Source: Thelephora terrestris
Lineage: Eukaryota; Basidiomycota; Agaricomycetes; Thelephorales; Thelephoraceae
Length of the DNA stretch: 64,000 nt
Direction of reading: 5' to 3'
NCBI GenBank assembly: GCA_015956445.1
Contig: WIUZ02000001.1
Location: forward strand, 1,736,001-1,800,000
Positions 38,070 to 49,600 of this stretch are shown here, in pieces. Below the pieces are notes generated by a model. It was not told where the DNA came from. It did not search any database and worked only from the letters and a program-made list of their open reading frames with translations. A program made the position numbers and the translations under genes. Position 1 is the first letter of the stretch; each line of letters begins with the position of its first letter.

Positions 38070-38645
38070 CTAGGACATGGAGGTAACCTGCGGAGGGATA
38101 CAAGTCAAACGTCGCGTTGGGTCTTATACCAACGCTTGGGTGGCACAAACCCCGTTAAGAACTCAGCCAGCTGGACATTTGTCCCATATTTGAAATTGTG
38201 GAATGGATCGATGAGGCCCGAACCGGTTCGTTTCAGATCACCACACACACCCATCAGCTTCTCTTTCCATCACGGCAACTTGTTCCGGAAGTTCTTGCTC
38301 CTGCCCGTCCCAAATAAAATACCCTATAACAGCCAGTGTCCCTATGCAGGTCAGGCATCGCGGAAACTCATCTTAACTTTTGGGTATGTGTGTGCGCTAC
38401 AGGGACCCAGCTGGCTTTGGGGTGATCTGCAATTCACTCATTTATGTCATCGTCTCACTCTTTGATGATCTCTTACCGCAAGCATCATTCGATGTTCACA
38501 CTCAGCCCGTTCAGTAATCTGTGCGATGTTTCTGCGTGTTCAGGCCTCCTCGACGAGTCACCAAGTCAAATGTGCCCATCGCCGAATAGTCCATGAGTCT
38601 GCCCCGAGTACAAACGACAAAATTACCTCCCCACCATCTCATGAT
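38070..38645. other. Intergenic region upstream of the Zn2Cys6 gene
   Basis: Holds the promoter and probably the missing first coding exon of the PRO1-like gene, plus the 3' end of the next gene. An ATG at 38078 is followed at once by an in-frame stop, so it cannot serve as a simple start. Confidence 0.4.
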
Positions 38646-40536
38646 CTACGCATATCCCCAATCAAAAACCGAGCGAGTGGAGTGCTTCCTGTCCAGTCCG
38701 CACTCCTGCCAATTCGGACTCACATCCTCCACCTCGTCCCCACACTCCGAACCTGTCAGCATACATGGCTGACGCAACCACTCCTCGTCCTCCTGCATCG
38801 AGTCACGGAGCACCCTCTGTGCCAACACAATATCCATATGTAGCGTTTGCTCAGACCCCTCGGGTCCACGTGAGGCATCCGAATTTGATCCTTCTCCGAT
38901 AACACACCCCCGACGGATAATCCCTTCCCCTAACTTCTCATCCCTGCGTACCTCCACCGAACGTAAAGTGTCAGAGTCTGGATGCACTTGGGGCTCGAGC
39001 ATGTGATACAGTTCCTGGAAGAGCGCTTGTTGTTTCGGCTGCTTTCGGTCGTCACCTGTTTTTACCGGCACCGCGTGATCTTGCAATTGTGAAAGCTCGC
39101 GGGGATGTGTCGAACGAACAAGCTCGAAGGATTTACGGTCCTTGACTGCCGCCGCCTCGCGAAACGAGATTCGCGGATCCGTTAGACATTTCGCAATCAA
39201 ACGCTCGTCCTGTTGCAGATCTTCGCGTATCACGGGCTGTTGATCAAGAGGTGGCGCTTTTGGCGTAGATACCGGTGATGACGAGGGCCATTGCTCTTCC
39301 ATGTCGTTCATCAAGGAAGGAACGACCGCTGTATGAAGTTCCATCTTGGGAATAGAGTGAGTGGTTGCGGATATCGACCCCGCCCATTCTCGTGCCTTGA
39401 TCCTAGATCTAGTCCGCTCTGTTTCAAAATTCACGTGCGACGATGGAGATGTCTCCCCACGGTGCGCCCTGCCATCGGACGTCCCGATTGTTATCGGTCT
39501 CACCGCAACGGGAGGAGACACGAAACCTGAGCTGAGGCTGGATCCCGATCCATCGGCATCCGGACGAGGCACGGACATCACGGAGTAGTCCATGTTTGTC
39601 ACCTGAGAGGTCCCGAGATCAATAGGCCTTGACCCGTCTCCCCGCATCCAAGAAACTCTCCTACGCGAACTTTGCACGCGAGGGCGACGTGTGAGGCTGT
39701 AAAGCTTTGACGTCGAGGGGTCTGGCAGGGATTCATATTCAACGCCCAGTTGATGTATCGGAGCATCTGTGCAATCACGTGATTGCACTGGGGCGATGGG
39801 CCAATTCGATCGGCCCTGCGGGGAGCGCCCGACGGCGTGGGGTTGAGAGGATAAGGGTCGGTGTGAGGATTCGTGGTCATCGTCGTACGCTCTTCGCAAG
39901 GATCCCCCTTGCCATGTCTGGCGGTTTGGCGATAGTGACGGCGGTGGAGAATAGGAAGGGTGATATAACTGGCGATAGTGAGATGGTGATGCCACCTTCG
40001 ACCAGTTAGCATCGAATGTGTTCTGAGATGGACAAGTCAGTGCCTAATCAAAACGAGAGCCGAAACGCCAACAAATGGCAACGAGACTTACGATGAAATC
40101 AGCATCTTGATACGGGCGAGAAGACATAGGGTGACTGAATCGGGTTCGCTCCTGATATAAGGTTGATAGATGTTCACTCGCCCTCTGACAAGGTGAAGAT
40201 GTGAACATACCTCGCGTAGATCAGAAGTTTGGGCGTGGTTGCGGTCGCGTAAGCGGATGGGAAGTAACTGTTGACGCCCCTCCTTCAGTTTCCGGTTGGT
40301 TTGAAACTGGTAGATTGAGGATCAGTCCCGTCACTACCATCGCCACTGGAACGCACCAGGTTCCAAGCTTTCATCAAGCTTTCATCATCATGTCCTGACT
40401 CTCGGCGAGCCTCGACAGGGGGCTGATTACGAACTGCGCGGCTCTGCCATTCCAGAGCGCTTCGTGAATCTTGTCGTTGGTCGTAGAGCTGTCTGGGGTC
40501 TGTCCGTGAGGGCCCGGGTGTGCGCGAACGGGCCAT
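38646..40536 (-). CDS. Long, mostly disordered hypothetical protein
   Basis: ATG 40536 starts MARSRTPGPSRTDPRQLYDQ and a helix-like DESLMKAWNLVR. Short introns (about 40.3 and 40.03-40.1 kb) lead to a long last exon from about 40.02 kb to the TAG at 38646-38648, over 440 codons without a stop. It is rich in Ser, Pro, Arg and Asp, with short conserved-looking blocks such as LIAKCLTDPRISFREAAAV, QALFQELYHMLEPQVHPDSD and MDIVLAQRVLRDSMQEDEEW. No signal peptide, membrane span or known domain. The many SP/TP and RxxS sites suggest a phosphorylated regulatory or scaffold protein, but that is only inference. The long open frame makes it a real gene. Confidence 0.7.
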
Positions 40537-42163
40537 GTGTCTATTGACCTAGCGTGGGGATGTCAAGGGGGAGTGAAACTGACAAAGCGACGGCGTTATT
40601 TATAATCCCTCCTGCAACAACTTTCCAAAGCTGCGAACTGGATTTGAATAGGGGCGCACAGTCGCTGCGTATCCACCGGTGGCAGTGCAAATGGTGGGAC
40701 CGTTGGGTATTGGGGGCACCGCAAGCGTAAACGTTCTCGGGAACCCTTCAGTCCAGTGACTTCATCCGCACAGCATTCGCCGGGAGACCGTGGTGTGTTT
40801 CAGCGTGGACGCTTTGGAGTCGCTCGTTCGAAAGGTGGCTGAGAACAGAGCGATGGCGGAGTCCATGAACTATGGCCGACGTGGGAGGGGGGTACGGGTG
40901 CTACGGGTGGGGAATGGAAACGCGAAAGATGGAGGGAAGATCATCATCATGAGCGGATACGTTCGATCGCGAAGTTGGGACTGAATGCAAACCGCTGTAA
41001 GTACCCGCATTGAAAGCAAGCACAAGGTGTGACCCGCAAGCCTCGTCGTCCTTTGAGCAACGAGCGGTAGCCTCAGGTGCCCCCTGTTCACAAATCGCCA
41101 GCGCCGAGTTCCCCGCGGCCACCGTCGTGCCAGCGACCTTTTCCGAAAGCGGCTACTAGATCGACAATCATTAACAGAGAGAACCGGGGTACGACATTTG
41201 TCCTCGGCCTATTGGATATGGGACATTGAAGACCGGTCGGCGCGGTGTTCCGTCATGTCTGCTGCTTCATGCAGAGTATATCACAGCAGGGTGAGGGGGG
41301 AACAAAGGCTCGGCAAAGCACAAGGGTCGTGTACGCCGGCGGGGGCGTCTGGTCAGGGAACCGAGTAGAACTTGGTCAATGTGACCAGTCGATGTCGGAA
41401 GTCGACCTTTGCATACAGCTTGGACCTGCCCACCTCCGTTCGTATCTTGAAACCATTAAGGGATCCAGGGCAATGGCATTGAGAACGTGCTGTGACCTTT
41501 TTTTTTCTTATCGTCATCAAGATCATCGTCTCATATACAGCATAGCTTCCAGACTAAGGTTCAGTGAGTATTGACAATGGGTTATATTGCGGCGTAAGTC
41601 GTCGCCCTCCGACCTCGGAAGGCAGGTTCGGTTGCCTCTCACGTAAAAATCGAACCGAACCGCAAGGGGCTATTTCCCGCCCTCAAATCATCCCCATAAA
41701 CCCGAAAGGCGGCGACGAGTTCTCACAGGCTGCATCTAGCGATCCAGGTTGGACACCAAGGGCAGTAAGCAGCGGGATTGATATACACGTAAAAATCAGA
41801 CGAGGGGAGACAATTGGAGGGGAAAGCGAGCCAGCACATGCGAACGATACACACAATTACAGCATACGAGAATGAAAGAGAACATTCAAACCCTAGCTTG
41901 CGTGGGCCAGCTGGGGGACAGAAAGGTGACAAAATTGTGGCACTCCGATCCCGGGGTTGGTATGCAATTACATCGCCAGAACGACGGTCGCATTCAATCG
42001 TCCGGGCCCATCAGAATTCAGACCACGCCCTCACGTCAGTGTTTTCATGTGCTCACTGACGCTGGTGATTCAAGTTCTGGTGGCGTTGTCGTCAACGGAT
42101 CTCGGCGACTTGACCCTGGCCGGGATGTCCTGCAAAATAATTAACTCCTCAGTTTCCCCAAAG
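40537..42163. other. Intergenic region without recognised gene
   Basis: 1.6 kb between two minus-strand genes. Frames of 70-110 codons on both strands show no family features. It contains a hairpin-forming inverted repeat (listed separately). Confidence 0.5.
41625..41661. repeat. Inverted repeat (hairpin)
   Basis: Nine-base arms GGTTCGGTT (41625-41633) and AACCGAACC (41653-41661) are perfect complements, with a 19-base loop. It is not followed by a T run, and no flanking mobile element is visible. Confidence 0.6.
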
Positions 42164-44093
42164 TCAAAGGAACACCCACTCTTCTTTCGATAGCGACTTG
42201 CGGCCCTCGGGGAACGACCACCCCCACACCTGCGCGATCCATTTTGCCATCGGCACTTCGGTTTTCATAATTCTAACTATCCAACGGTGCTCCACCAACT
42301 CCTTCGGCGTGGGCCGTGTGTCTGGGTCGTGGGTGAGCCTGAAACGCAATTTTAGAAGACGGCCCACACGCAATAGAAGCCTTCACAAAGGGGGTAGGGG
42401 TTCGTAAACTCACGCTTCTTTGATGAAATCCTTCATCGCGCTGCTCCACTGCACCTTCTCCTCGTCCTCCAGTCTCGGAGGCTGGATGTGCGTGAAAAGG
42501 GGTGACGATGGACGACAAGGTTCGATACATAATAGAAAGCGCGGGAAGCCGTCGAACACCCATCAGTCATTTGTCAAAAACAGTGATGTTCACGACGAGC
42601 AAGTAATCACCTCCGAGGCAGAAATGTACATCATGAGTTCGATGGCGGGAAGATCGCTAGGGAACGGGAACCGGTTTTGAACCAGCTCTAGCAGTGACAG
42701 GCCTGTAGACCAGACATCGGACCGGATGGTGTAGGAATGACCGCTGATGCGTTCAGGCTGGATCAGAAAAGGCGCAAGGTCAGTCCCCAGATACGGAAGA
42801 AAGACCCCCCAAGGAACAACGGGTCGAGGGCAGGAGGGAGAAAAACGTAAAGAAACGCAGACAGTTTTACAAAAGGTGGGCGTTATCAAATAGGTAGAGT
42901 GGGATTACGCACGGCCATGTAGTAGCTGGTACCGGTGAAAGTACCGGCCATAGATCCGATCAGTTCACCGGACACCCCGAAGTCGCAAAGTTTGACAACC
43001 CCTTCACGGGATAGTAGGATGTTCGAGGGCTTTATATCCCGGTGAATGATCTTTTTAGTGTGCAGATATGCCAATCCTTGCAAGACCTAGAACCACGGGA
43101 ATCGGGGGGGTGATTTAGATGCGTTCGATCAACACGATGGATCCCGAACGGAAAGAGGTATGAATGATATCTTACCCCTTCCGCTAACCTGCCCGCAACT
43201 TTCTCTCCAACCCTCCACCCTTTCTCTCTTATCCGTTTCCCGACCGCCTCTAGACTGCCACCCTCACCAAACTCCATCAGGAGTTTGATCTCGCTCGAGG
43301 ACGGGGAGATGTAGGCAGCGTAGAACTTGATGATGTTCGTATGGGAAGTGGAGGACATGAACGACAGTTCCCTATCGAGCTGCTTCATGGGCATCTCCCT
43401 GGTCGTAATCGTTTTCCGGGCCATCACCAAGTCCGTGCGTCTGTCCCTGACTTTGTGTACAGCTCCGCCCGCGCCTTCGCCCAGTCGATCTAACTCCTGC
43501 AAGAATTCATCCGACCACTCGTGGCCTTGGCTGCTGCTGTTCGAAAGAACCGTATGAATGCTCGTCGTGGATGGCTTCGGTGGTGAGGCGGCGTTAAGGT
43601 CTAGACTGCGTATAGTGGTCCGTAGATCGTCCATCGTCTGAGTTTCCGCGCTAGTCGGTCTAATAGTTGCTTCGCCCGGGCCCTCCGCAGAAAGAGATGT
43701 GGGTTGAAAGGCAGCGCCTCCATAATATCCTCCAGAGAACGACCCATCGATAGATACAGATTCGTCAGGGGTCCCGTTGGTGAAACCGGATGAAAGTTTA
43801 AGCTTGGGTTTGCCCGGCTTTTGCTGACCAGGGATTGGGATCTTGAGTGATAAGGATGATGCAGGCTGACCTCTATTCGGTGGTGGGTGGGGGGATAGGA
43901 AAGACGTGGAAGAATTGGACGATGGTGAAGTTTGAATACCGTTACCGTTGGTTTGTTGCAGTTGTGATACTTTCCGGATATTCAATGGTGCCGTGGAGGG
44001 AGGCTGGTGTGTCGGGGAGGGCTGGGCGGACCTATCCATGCTCCTAGGACCAATTGGCCGTGGGCCAGACTGCAACGACGGCGGGTGGTTCAT
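42164..44093 (-). CDS. MKK1: MAP kinase kinase of the cell-wall-integrity pathway (Mkk1/Mkk2/Pek1 type)
   Basis: Dual-specificity kinase that phosphorylates the Slt2/Mpk1-type MAPK. ATG 44093 opens about 200 residues of Ser/Pro/Gln-rich sequence, with a Lys-rich docking-like patch ([11 protein letters not shown]). The kinase domain has [99 protein letters not shown] and [20 protein letters not shown], then [15 protein letters not shown]. The end is [16 protein letters not shown], with the stop at 42164. The activation segment [10 protein letters not shown] corresponds to the sites phosphorylated by the Bck1-type MAPKKK. Assignment to Mkk1/2 over Pbs2 or Ste7 follows from the ITT-linker and the C-terminal motif. 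At least four introns. Confidence 0.93.
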
Positions 44094-44490
44094 GGTGGAG
44101 GAGACTGAGGAAGGGAGGTGGTCGTCAGGATCCTTAAGAATCTTCGACGGAGAACGGGGGGTATGAGTACATAATCCGTAATCTGTATTGTTTCCCAGTC
44201 ATCCGCTTAATCGGTCAAATTGCACCCCGGCCGTTACTTATCAAAATCTTCTCTAGAAGATTCAGATTTGTTATGTACAAAGGGGTCAGCGTACACGATG
44301 ATATATATAGCGTAGAGGACGAGAGGGAAAGGGGAAACAGCCTTCCGATTTACCGACGAGATCGTCCTGTAACATCGGAGTACATAGATCATATAGAGAG
44401 AGGAGGCGAGAGAGTAGAGGAGAGAAGAAGAAAATGAAAAAAGAGAGAGAAAGTATCCAAGATCCACCAAGAACATGTCACCAACACTGA
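44094..44490. other. Intergenic spacer upstream of MKK1
   Basis: About 400 bp carrying the MKK1 promoter and the cyclin gene's 3' end. A purine-rich (GA) strand runs through 44.38-44.45 kb. No coding exon seen. Confidence 0.5.
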
Positions 44491-46020
44491 TTATTCCAGA
44501 GGGTAGGGGTTCGCCAGATCAACAAATTCGAACGCTTTCGCGTTGTATACACCACACACGGCAATACCTTGCGCAGGTGCCGCCGAGTCAAACCACGCGT
44601 CCAGATTCTCAGAGAACTTCCTCGGAAGAGGTTCGCTAATATCCGCCACCTGGATCGTCCTTTCGCTGTCTTCCGAGTCAAACGAGGCGATGGATGCTGT
44701 AGAGGAGATGGAAGAAGCTGGGGACTGAGCAAGGGGAGGAGTAGCGGGAGTGAGGACGTCGGATGTTGTGGCCGCAGACCTGCACTCGATAGCAATGAGC
44801 GTAGATTCCTCTTCCTCCTCTTCCTCTGCCTCCAGGCGACTTTGGTTCAAGATGAACCACTCCTGGTATGGATCCAATTTCGGCGGGGTCTGAGCCACAG
44901 GGAATGTTTGTGAGTTCGAACACTCCGTTCCGATGGAAGGGAGCGTTCTGCATCTTCCGATGGTCTTACTTGAAGCCCCACGAAGATTTGCCGAACCAAA
45001 CGATAGATCGGCGTGGCTTCGGGACCGGACCAACGGTTTTCCAGATTGTTTGCCAACCCAGAGCCTCCATTCCAGAGCATCGCCGAGCGCCTTTTCGCAC
45101 CGGCCAACCTCACGAGGGCTGAGACCGGACAGTTTCGCCCAAGCTCGGTTGGAATAGCACCTATCCTGGAGAAATTTTGACGCTAAAATGAGGGAGGCGA
45201 GAAAAGTTCGACGCGGGCAAAGAAGGGGGGAAGGGACGAGCGGTTCCGTCGGCGGCGCTTCACGATCCTGAGAGGATTCTTCCTGTGTGGTTTCTTTTAC
45301 GGATGCCACGGGTGCGCCCACTATCTCCGGAAGCTTTCGTCGAATGGCCTCGATATAACAAAGAGCGGTTTGGAGAACAGTTCCGGAGGTACGGGAACGG
45401 CGGATGAGCTCTTGGACGAAGCCGTGGAGAGGAGCAACACTGGGTTTCTCAGAAAGACAAGCCCCAGCTGGGCCACTAAGAGTCTGGGGCAACGGAGAGA
45501 GCGGGGGTGTTTCGACGGTAGAGGGGGAGATGGGGGAAGGGAGTTGCTGTACGCGACGCTGTATTGCAGGGTTCCAAGCACGCCATACAGACTCCTGGGA
45601 TCCATGGGACCCAGAAGCCTTGAGCGGTTGGGTTGCAACCTTAGTCGTCGTGTAAGCTGAAAGATAATCGTTCTGCCAGATCTCGGAGAGCGATCTGACG
45701 GCATGATCTACGCACGAAAGCGCAATTTCGTCAGGGACACGTGCGAAATGGTAGATTAAGCAGCGCGAGTGCGGGTGCTTACCGATGAGGTTTGCGGCCT
45801 GACGGGGCTTGCGTTCGATCACGTCGGGCGGGAGGAGGGTATGGCGAATTGTCGGATGTGTCGAATGGGGCGGAGATGTTGAAATAGCAGAGACGGGGGT
45901 ATTGAGGTAGGGGGCTGGGGGCCTCGAAGCCGAGGCGATCAAGGTAGAGTTGTAGGGTTGCCAGCGTGACCTGGCGCGGGTGCCCGCACCAGAGCTTCGC
46001 TGGGCCATCGTGTGGAGCAT
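44491..46020 (-). CDS. PCL-type (Pho85-partner-like) cyclin
   Basis: Cyclin-box protein likely to activate a Pho85/Cdk5-type kinase. ATG 46020 (MLHTMAQRSSGAGTRARSRW) opens a frame that stays open to the stop at 44491. A good donor (GTAAGC, 45782) and acceptor (GCGTAG, 45708) mark a probable 75-nt intron, giving AANLIDHAVRSLSEIW. The cyclin box is split by an acidic/Pro insert: LHGFVQELIRRSRTSGTVLQ, TALCYIEAIRRKL, then LCPRRTFLASLILASKFLQD, RCYSNRAWAKLSGLSPREVG and KALGDALEWRLWVGK. The C-terminal third is disordered, with a poly-Glu run (44.8 kb) and Ser-rich stretches ending NPYPLE. The RCYSN.AWAK.SGL pattern is characteristic of PCL cyclins. Specific PCL identity is not resolved. Confidence 0.86.
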   Translation of the reverse strand: MLHTMAQRSSGAGTRARSRWQPYNSTLIASASRPPAPYLNTPVSAISTSPPHSTHPTIRHTLLPPDVIERKPRQAANLIGKHPHSRCLIYHFARVPDEIALSCVDHAVRSLSEIWQNDYLSAYTTTKVATQPLKASGSHGSQESVWRAWNPAIQRRVQQLPSPISPSTVETPPLSPLPQTLSGPAGACLSEKPSVAPLHGFVQELIRRSRTSGTVLQTALCYIEAIRRKLPEIVGAPVASVKETTQEESSQDREAPPTEPLVPSPLLCPRRTFLASLILASKFLQDRCYSNRAWAKLSGLSPREVGRCEKALGDALEWRLWVGKQSGKPLVRSRSHADLSFGSANLRGASSKTIGRCRTLPSIGTECSNSQTFPVAQTPPKLDPYQEWFILNQSRLEAEEEEEEESTLIAIECRSAATTSDVLTPATPPLAQSPASSISSTASIASFDSEDSERTIQVADISEPLPRKFSENLDAWFDSAAPAQGIAVCGVYNAKAFEFVDLANPYPLE

Positions 46021-46655
46021 GGTTCTTGGAATGAATCGAGGGTGCAGTAGGGAGAAAATAGACGGAGTTGGGGTGTAGAATAACGGGTGCGGGGGATTAT
46101 CTAGAGTACGGTAGCATAGGCGGTGGTGACAGGTTCTTGCTGGATGTTGGATTCGAGCTCAGACTTGGGACTAGAAGAGGCAGAAAGAGATTTCGGAAGG
46201 AGCAGCGAGGATATTTGCAGAGAATACATTCTGACTTGGTGGGGAGTCGGCTGGACTGTCCCTAGAGTCGAAGACCTAGGGCTATCCAGATACGGGTGCT
46301 AGCTGAGATTTCAGCTAACACAACCGGGCGAAAAAAATCAGGAAAATTCGGAGAGGTTCAAAGAGGTGTTCTGTGCAGTTCCAGCGTGTAGAGAGGGCGA
46401 GAGTGAGGAGAAGCTTTTAGGTGAGCGGAGGTGGAGGGCTGTTCGGATGACTTGCTTAAGACCACAAGGAGTCAGTAACCACTTATGGCAACCACACTGA
46501 GTCACACCGCCCCGAGCCCGCCACTCCCCTACTCCGACACATATCGGACCTTGCGCGAACTCGTACTCACAAGAGTCATGGCGGAAAAGAAAATATCCTT
46601 AGTTCCACCCTACGTTATAACGTGCTACCGTCCCTCCTAGATTCCCTGTACTGCT
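46021..46655. other. Intergenic region upstream of the PCL-type cyclin
   Basis: 635 bp carrying the cyclin promoter and the vigilin 3' end. A purine-rich strand near 46.38-46.44 kb is notable. No gene seen. Confidence 0.5.
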
Positions 46656-49600
46656 TTAGTCACGCCCACTCTTTCCCGGTCCCCCATTCTTGATTGCCAA
46701 AATCGCCTCCTTTGCCGCTTTCACCGCTTCCTCAGTACCTGGCAAATAATCCCTTATGAGCAATCCTAACACACACGCACACAGATTGAGCAATAAGACT
46801 CACCAGCAATCACGATCGAATTGTCTTCCCGGCTCACGGTAATGTCAGCGCCAGTCTCAGACCTAAGTCGGCTCACGTTGGCGCCACGCGAGCCAACAAT
46901 CCTCGGGAATAAGCTCCGGTCAGGCATCGTCAAAAACCCGACATGGGTCATCGTTTTGGCGTGTTCAATGGCCTCTTCAATGATCTGACGAGCACGCTCC
47001 AACCCCTCTTGATCACGCGCCTTCATCGTCCACTCCGTATCACCTTCCTCGCTGTCGGAGTAGTTCTCCACCACATGCCATTGAATTCCTTCCTCGTCCT
47101 CTCCTGTTTCATCTATCCGAGCCGAAGCGGCATCAGGAGGCGGTGTCGGGATCGCAGCTTTCGTCGGTACGTTCGAATGCTCGACGTGAGCACCGAATGA
47201 CCTCAGTGTTCTGAAAATATTCCCTTGTTGGGTAACCGCATGATGATACTTCGCCGGAACCGTGATAACAGCCGTGACTAACTCTGGAGCCGGTTCCTTG
47301 ATGTGCGACTGTTGTCGGATACGAGAGTCAGACCTCCAAATCCATCGCCTTCGACCCATCTAACGAAGATGACCCACCTTGAGTTCCTCAATCGCTTTCT
47401 CGGCAGCGGACCTGGGACCAGACACCCGGACTACGTTCGCAGGGTCCGCGTCCGCCAGCGCTTCCGCGTTTTCTGGCTCTCCGCCTTGGAAGTACGAACG
47501 GGACCCTGGGAACTGGACCATGACCGAGTACTTCTTCTGCAGTTCGTTCAAGTGTTGGCCGCCACGACCGATAAGCGCACGATGCTGGGCCGCGGGAACA
47601 TCGACACCCAACACAACTCGGTCTCGCAGAGACGCCACGGCGGCTTCAAGTTCAGCCTTGATCTTCTGTACCAGTTTGGGTTCGCCGCGTATTCTGACGT
47701 CTTCCGAGTTTTCTCCTTGACGTGGGCTAACGACTCTAAGTGTCAAAAACGCACTGGAGTGGTCAACAATCACCAATACTCACAACCGAATCAGGCCGGC
47801 CTGGAGTTTAGAATCGGTAGGACCACCGCAACGGGCGATGAGGTCTTTCAGCCCTTGGCCTCCGGCCCCAATCAAGGATCGATGGAACCTGTTCTCGATC
47901 GTCATCTCCACGGTCGTCTCCTCCGGCACGGTGTTGGCAACCTCCAAGATCAGAGCTTGCGCCTCCTTGATGCCTTGCTTGTTACCCCGGACAGTGATCA
48001 CGGCCTCGATCTCAGATGATTTATCCACATCGATTTGAGCACCGGTGTTGTCCTTGATCTCTTTGATGTTGGCCCCTCCTTTTCCGAGGATCCGAGCGAT
48101 GGCACGAGCAGGAACCGTGAACGTTATCGTATGGTCGTTCTCCTTTTCGAACTCGAGAGCCTGGAGAACACTCGTCAACGTGTACACTGCGCGGGAGACA
48201 AGGAATGCTCACATCCAAGAGTTCCGCCTTGGCACCGGCAACGCCCTTCTTACCACCCTTGACAAGGACCTCGTCCGGCGCCAATGACTCACGAGTCTTG
48301 CCCTCCCACTCAGTCGCCTCGCGAGGGAATGTTATCTTGACACCATATCTGTCCTCCATCCTTGTAACGTATTTGCCATTCTGACCGATAAGGGACGGGT
48401 GATATTGACGGGGAATCTTCAGGACTTCGGAAGTTTCGTCGGCCTAGGGATATCAAGTTCTGCTCTCATTTTCAACGATAGGGCCATGCCCACTTACGTA
48501 TTGCTCAACTTGACCCAAGATGTGCTTTTTTGCCTCCTCTGCGTTTTCCTTACGACCAGTAATCTGTCACCATACCGTCAGAAATCACTTCGTGGTAGAG
48601 TCTCGAATGCTGACCTTGACCCGGGACATTTGTGGGGTTTTCTCCTTCTCCTTCTTCTTCTTCGAAGGCTCTTTGAACAACTCGGGTTCCTGTTCGAAGT
48701 GGATTTCAACCCCAAGGGAGTCCCTAATCTTGTTGATCTGGGAACCGCCAGCGCCGACAACCCGACCGACGTATGCCTGATTGATACTGAACTCGATGCA
48801 CTGAACAGAGGTCGACGGGCGTCAGTAAACTTTCCGGACCCCATCGGGAACCGTCACGCACGAAGCTGTCTTCGATCGCCTTTTCGACCGCATCTCTGAT
48901 GGCTGCAGTCGCGCGATCGACCTCCGTAGGAAAGCCCTTGATCAAGATAAAGTCTTCGGTCGCCTCCCCTGCATCTGCACCGGATTTGACTGAGAGTGAT
49001 TTGTCCTCGTCGGTGATTGCGTTCAGGGCGGCACCGAATTTACCGAAGACCGCAGAGTGCCACTTCCTCTCTACGGGAATCAATTGACTCGTGATATTTT
49101 CCGCTTCCTTAGCCATCCCCAGGACCGCGTTTGCAACATCATCCAAGTTCTTGGACTTATCCAATGGCGACGGGGAGGCAGAAGGTGAAGTAGGGTCATA
49201 CACCAACAGCAGGGAAGACTGTTCGAGAGACTCGGGAGGGAAAAACACGAGAACGTTGTATTTTCCCTGGAGCTGCTTCAACCTGAAAACCGGTGAGACA
49301 GAGCATCGTACGCAGGAGATGAACCGACCTTTCCGCGTTTCTGTGGGAAATGAACTTATGCACGGCCCAATCCACATTAATGTCCTTTGTTGCACCGTTT
49401 AACTTGCCGATCAATTCCGAGGTCTGCCTAATCGCCTCATCGACGACGTTCTTGTCTCCACTGAGCTCAAGATTAAGTGTAGTGGCAGAATCCCACATAG
49501 CAGGAGGCGGGGTGAAGACACCAAGGCCAGGGTGCGCCGTGGTGAGGACCTCGGTAAAGTTTACGCGGAGGATGTACGTCAAGATGTTTTTCGAAGTCTG

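Noticed and set aside
44543-45704. Several open frames on the plus strand and in other minus frames
   Set aside because: They mirror the GC-rich cyclin exon, which has the only frame with cyclin-box motifs.
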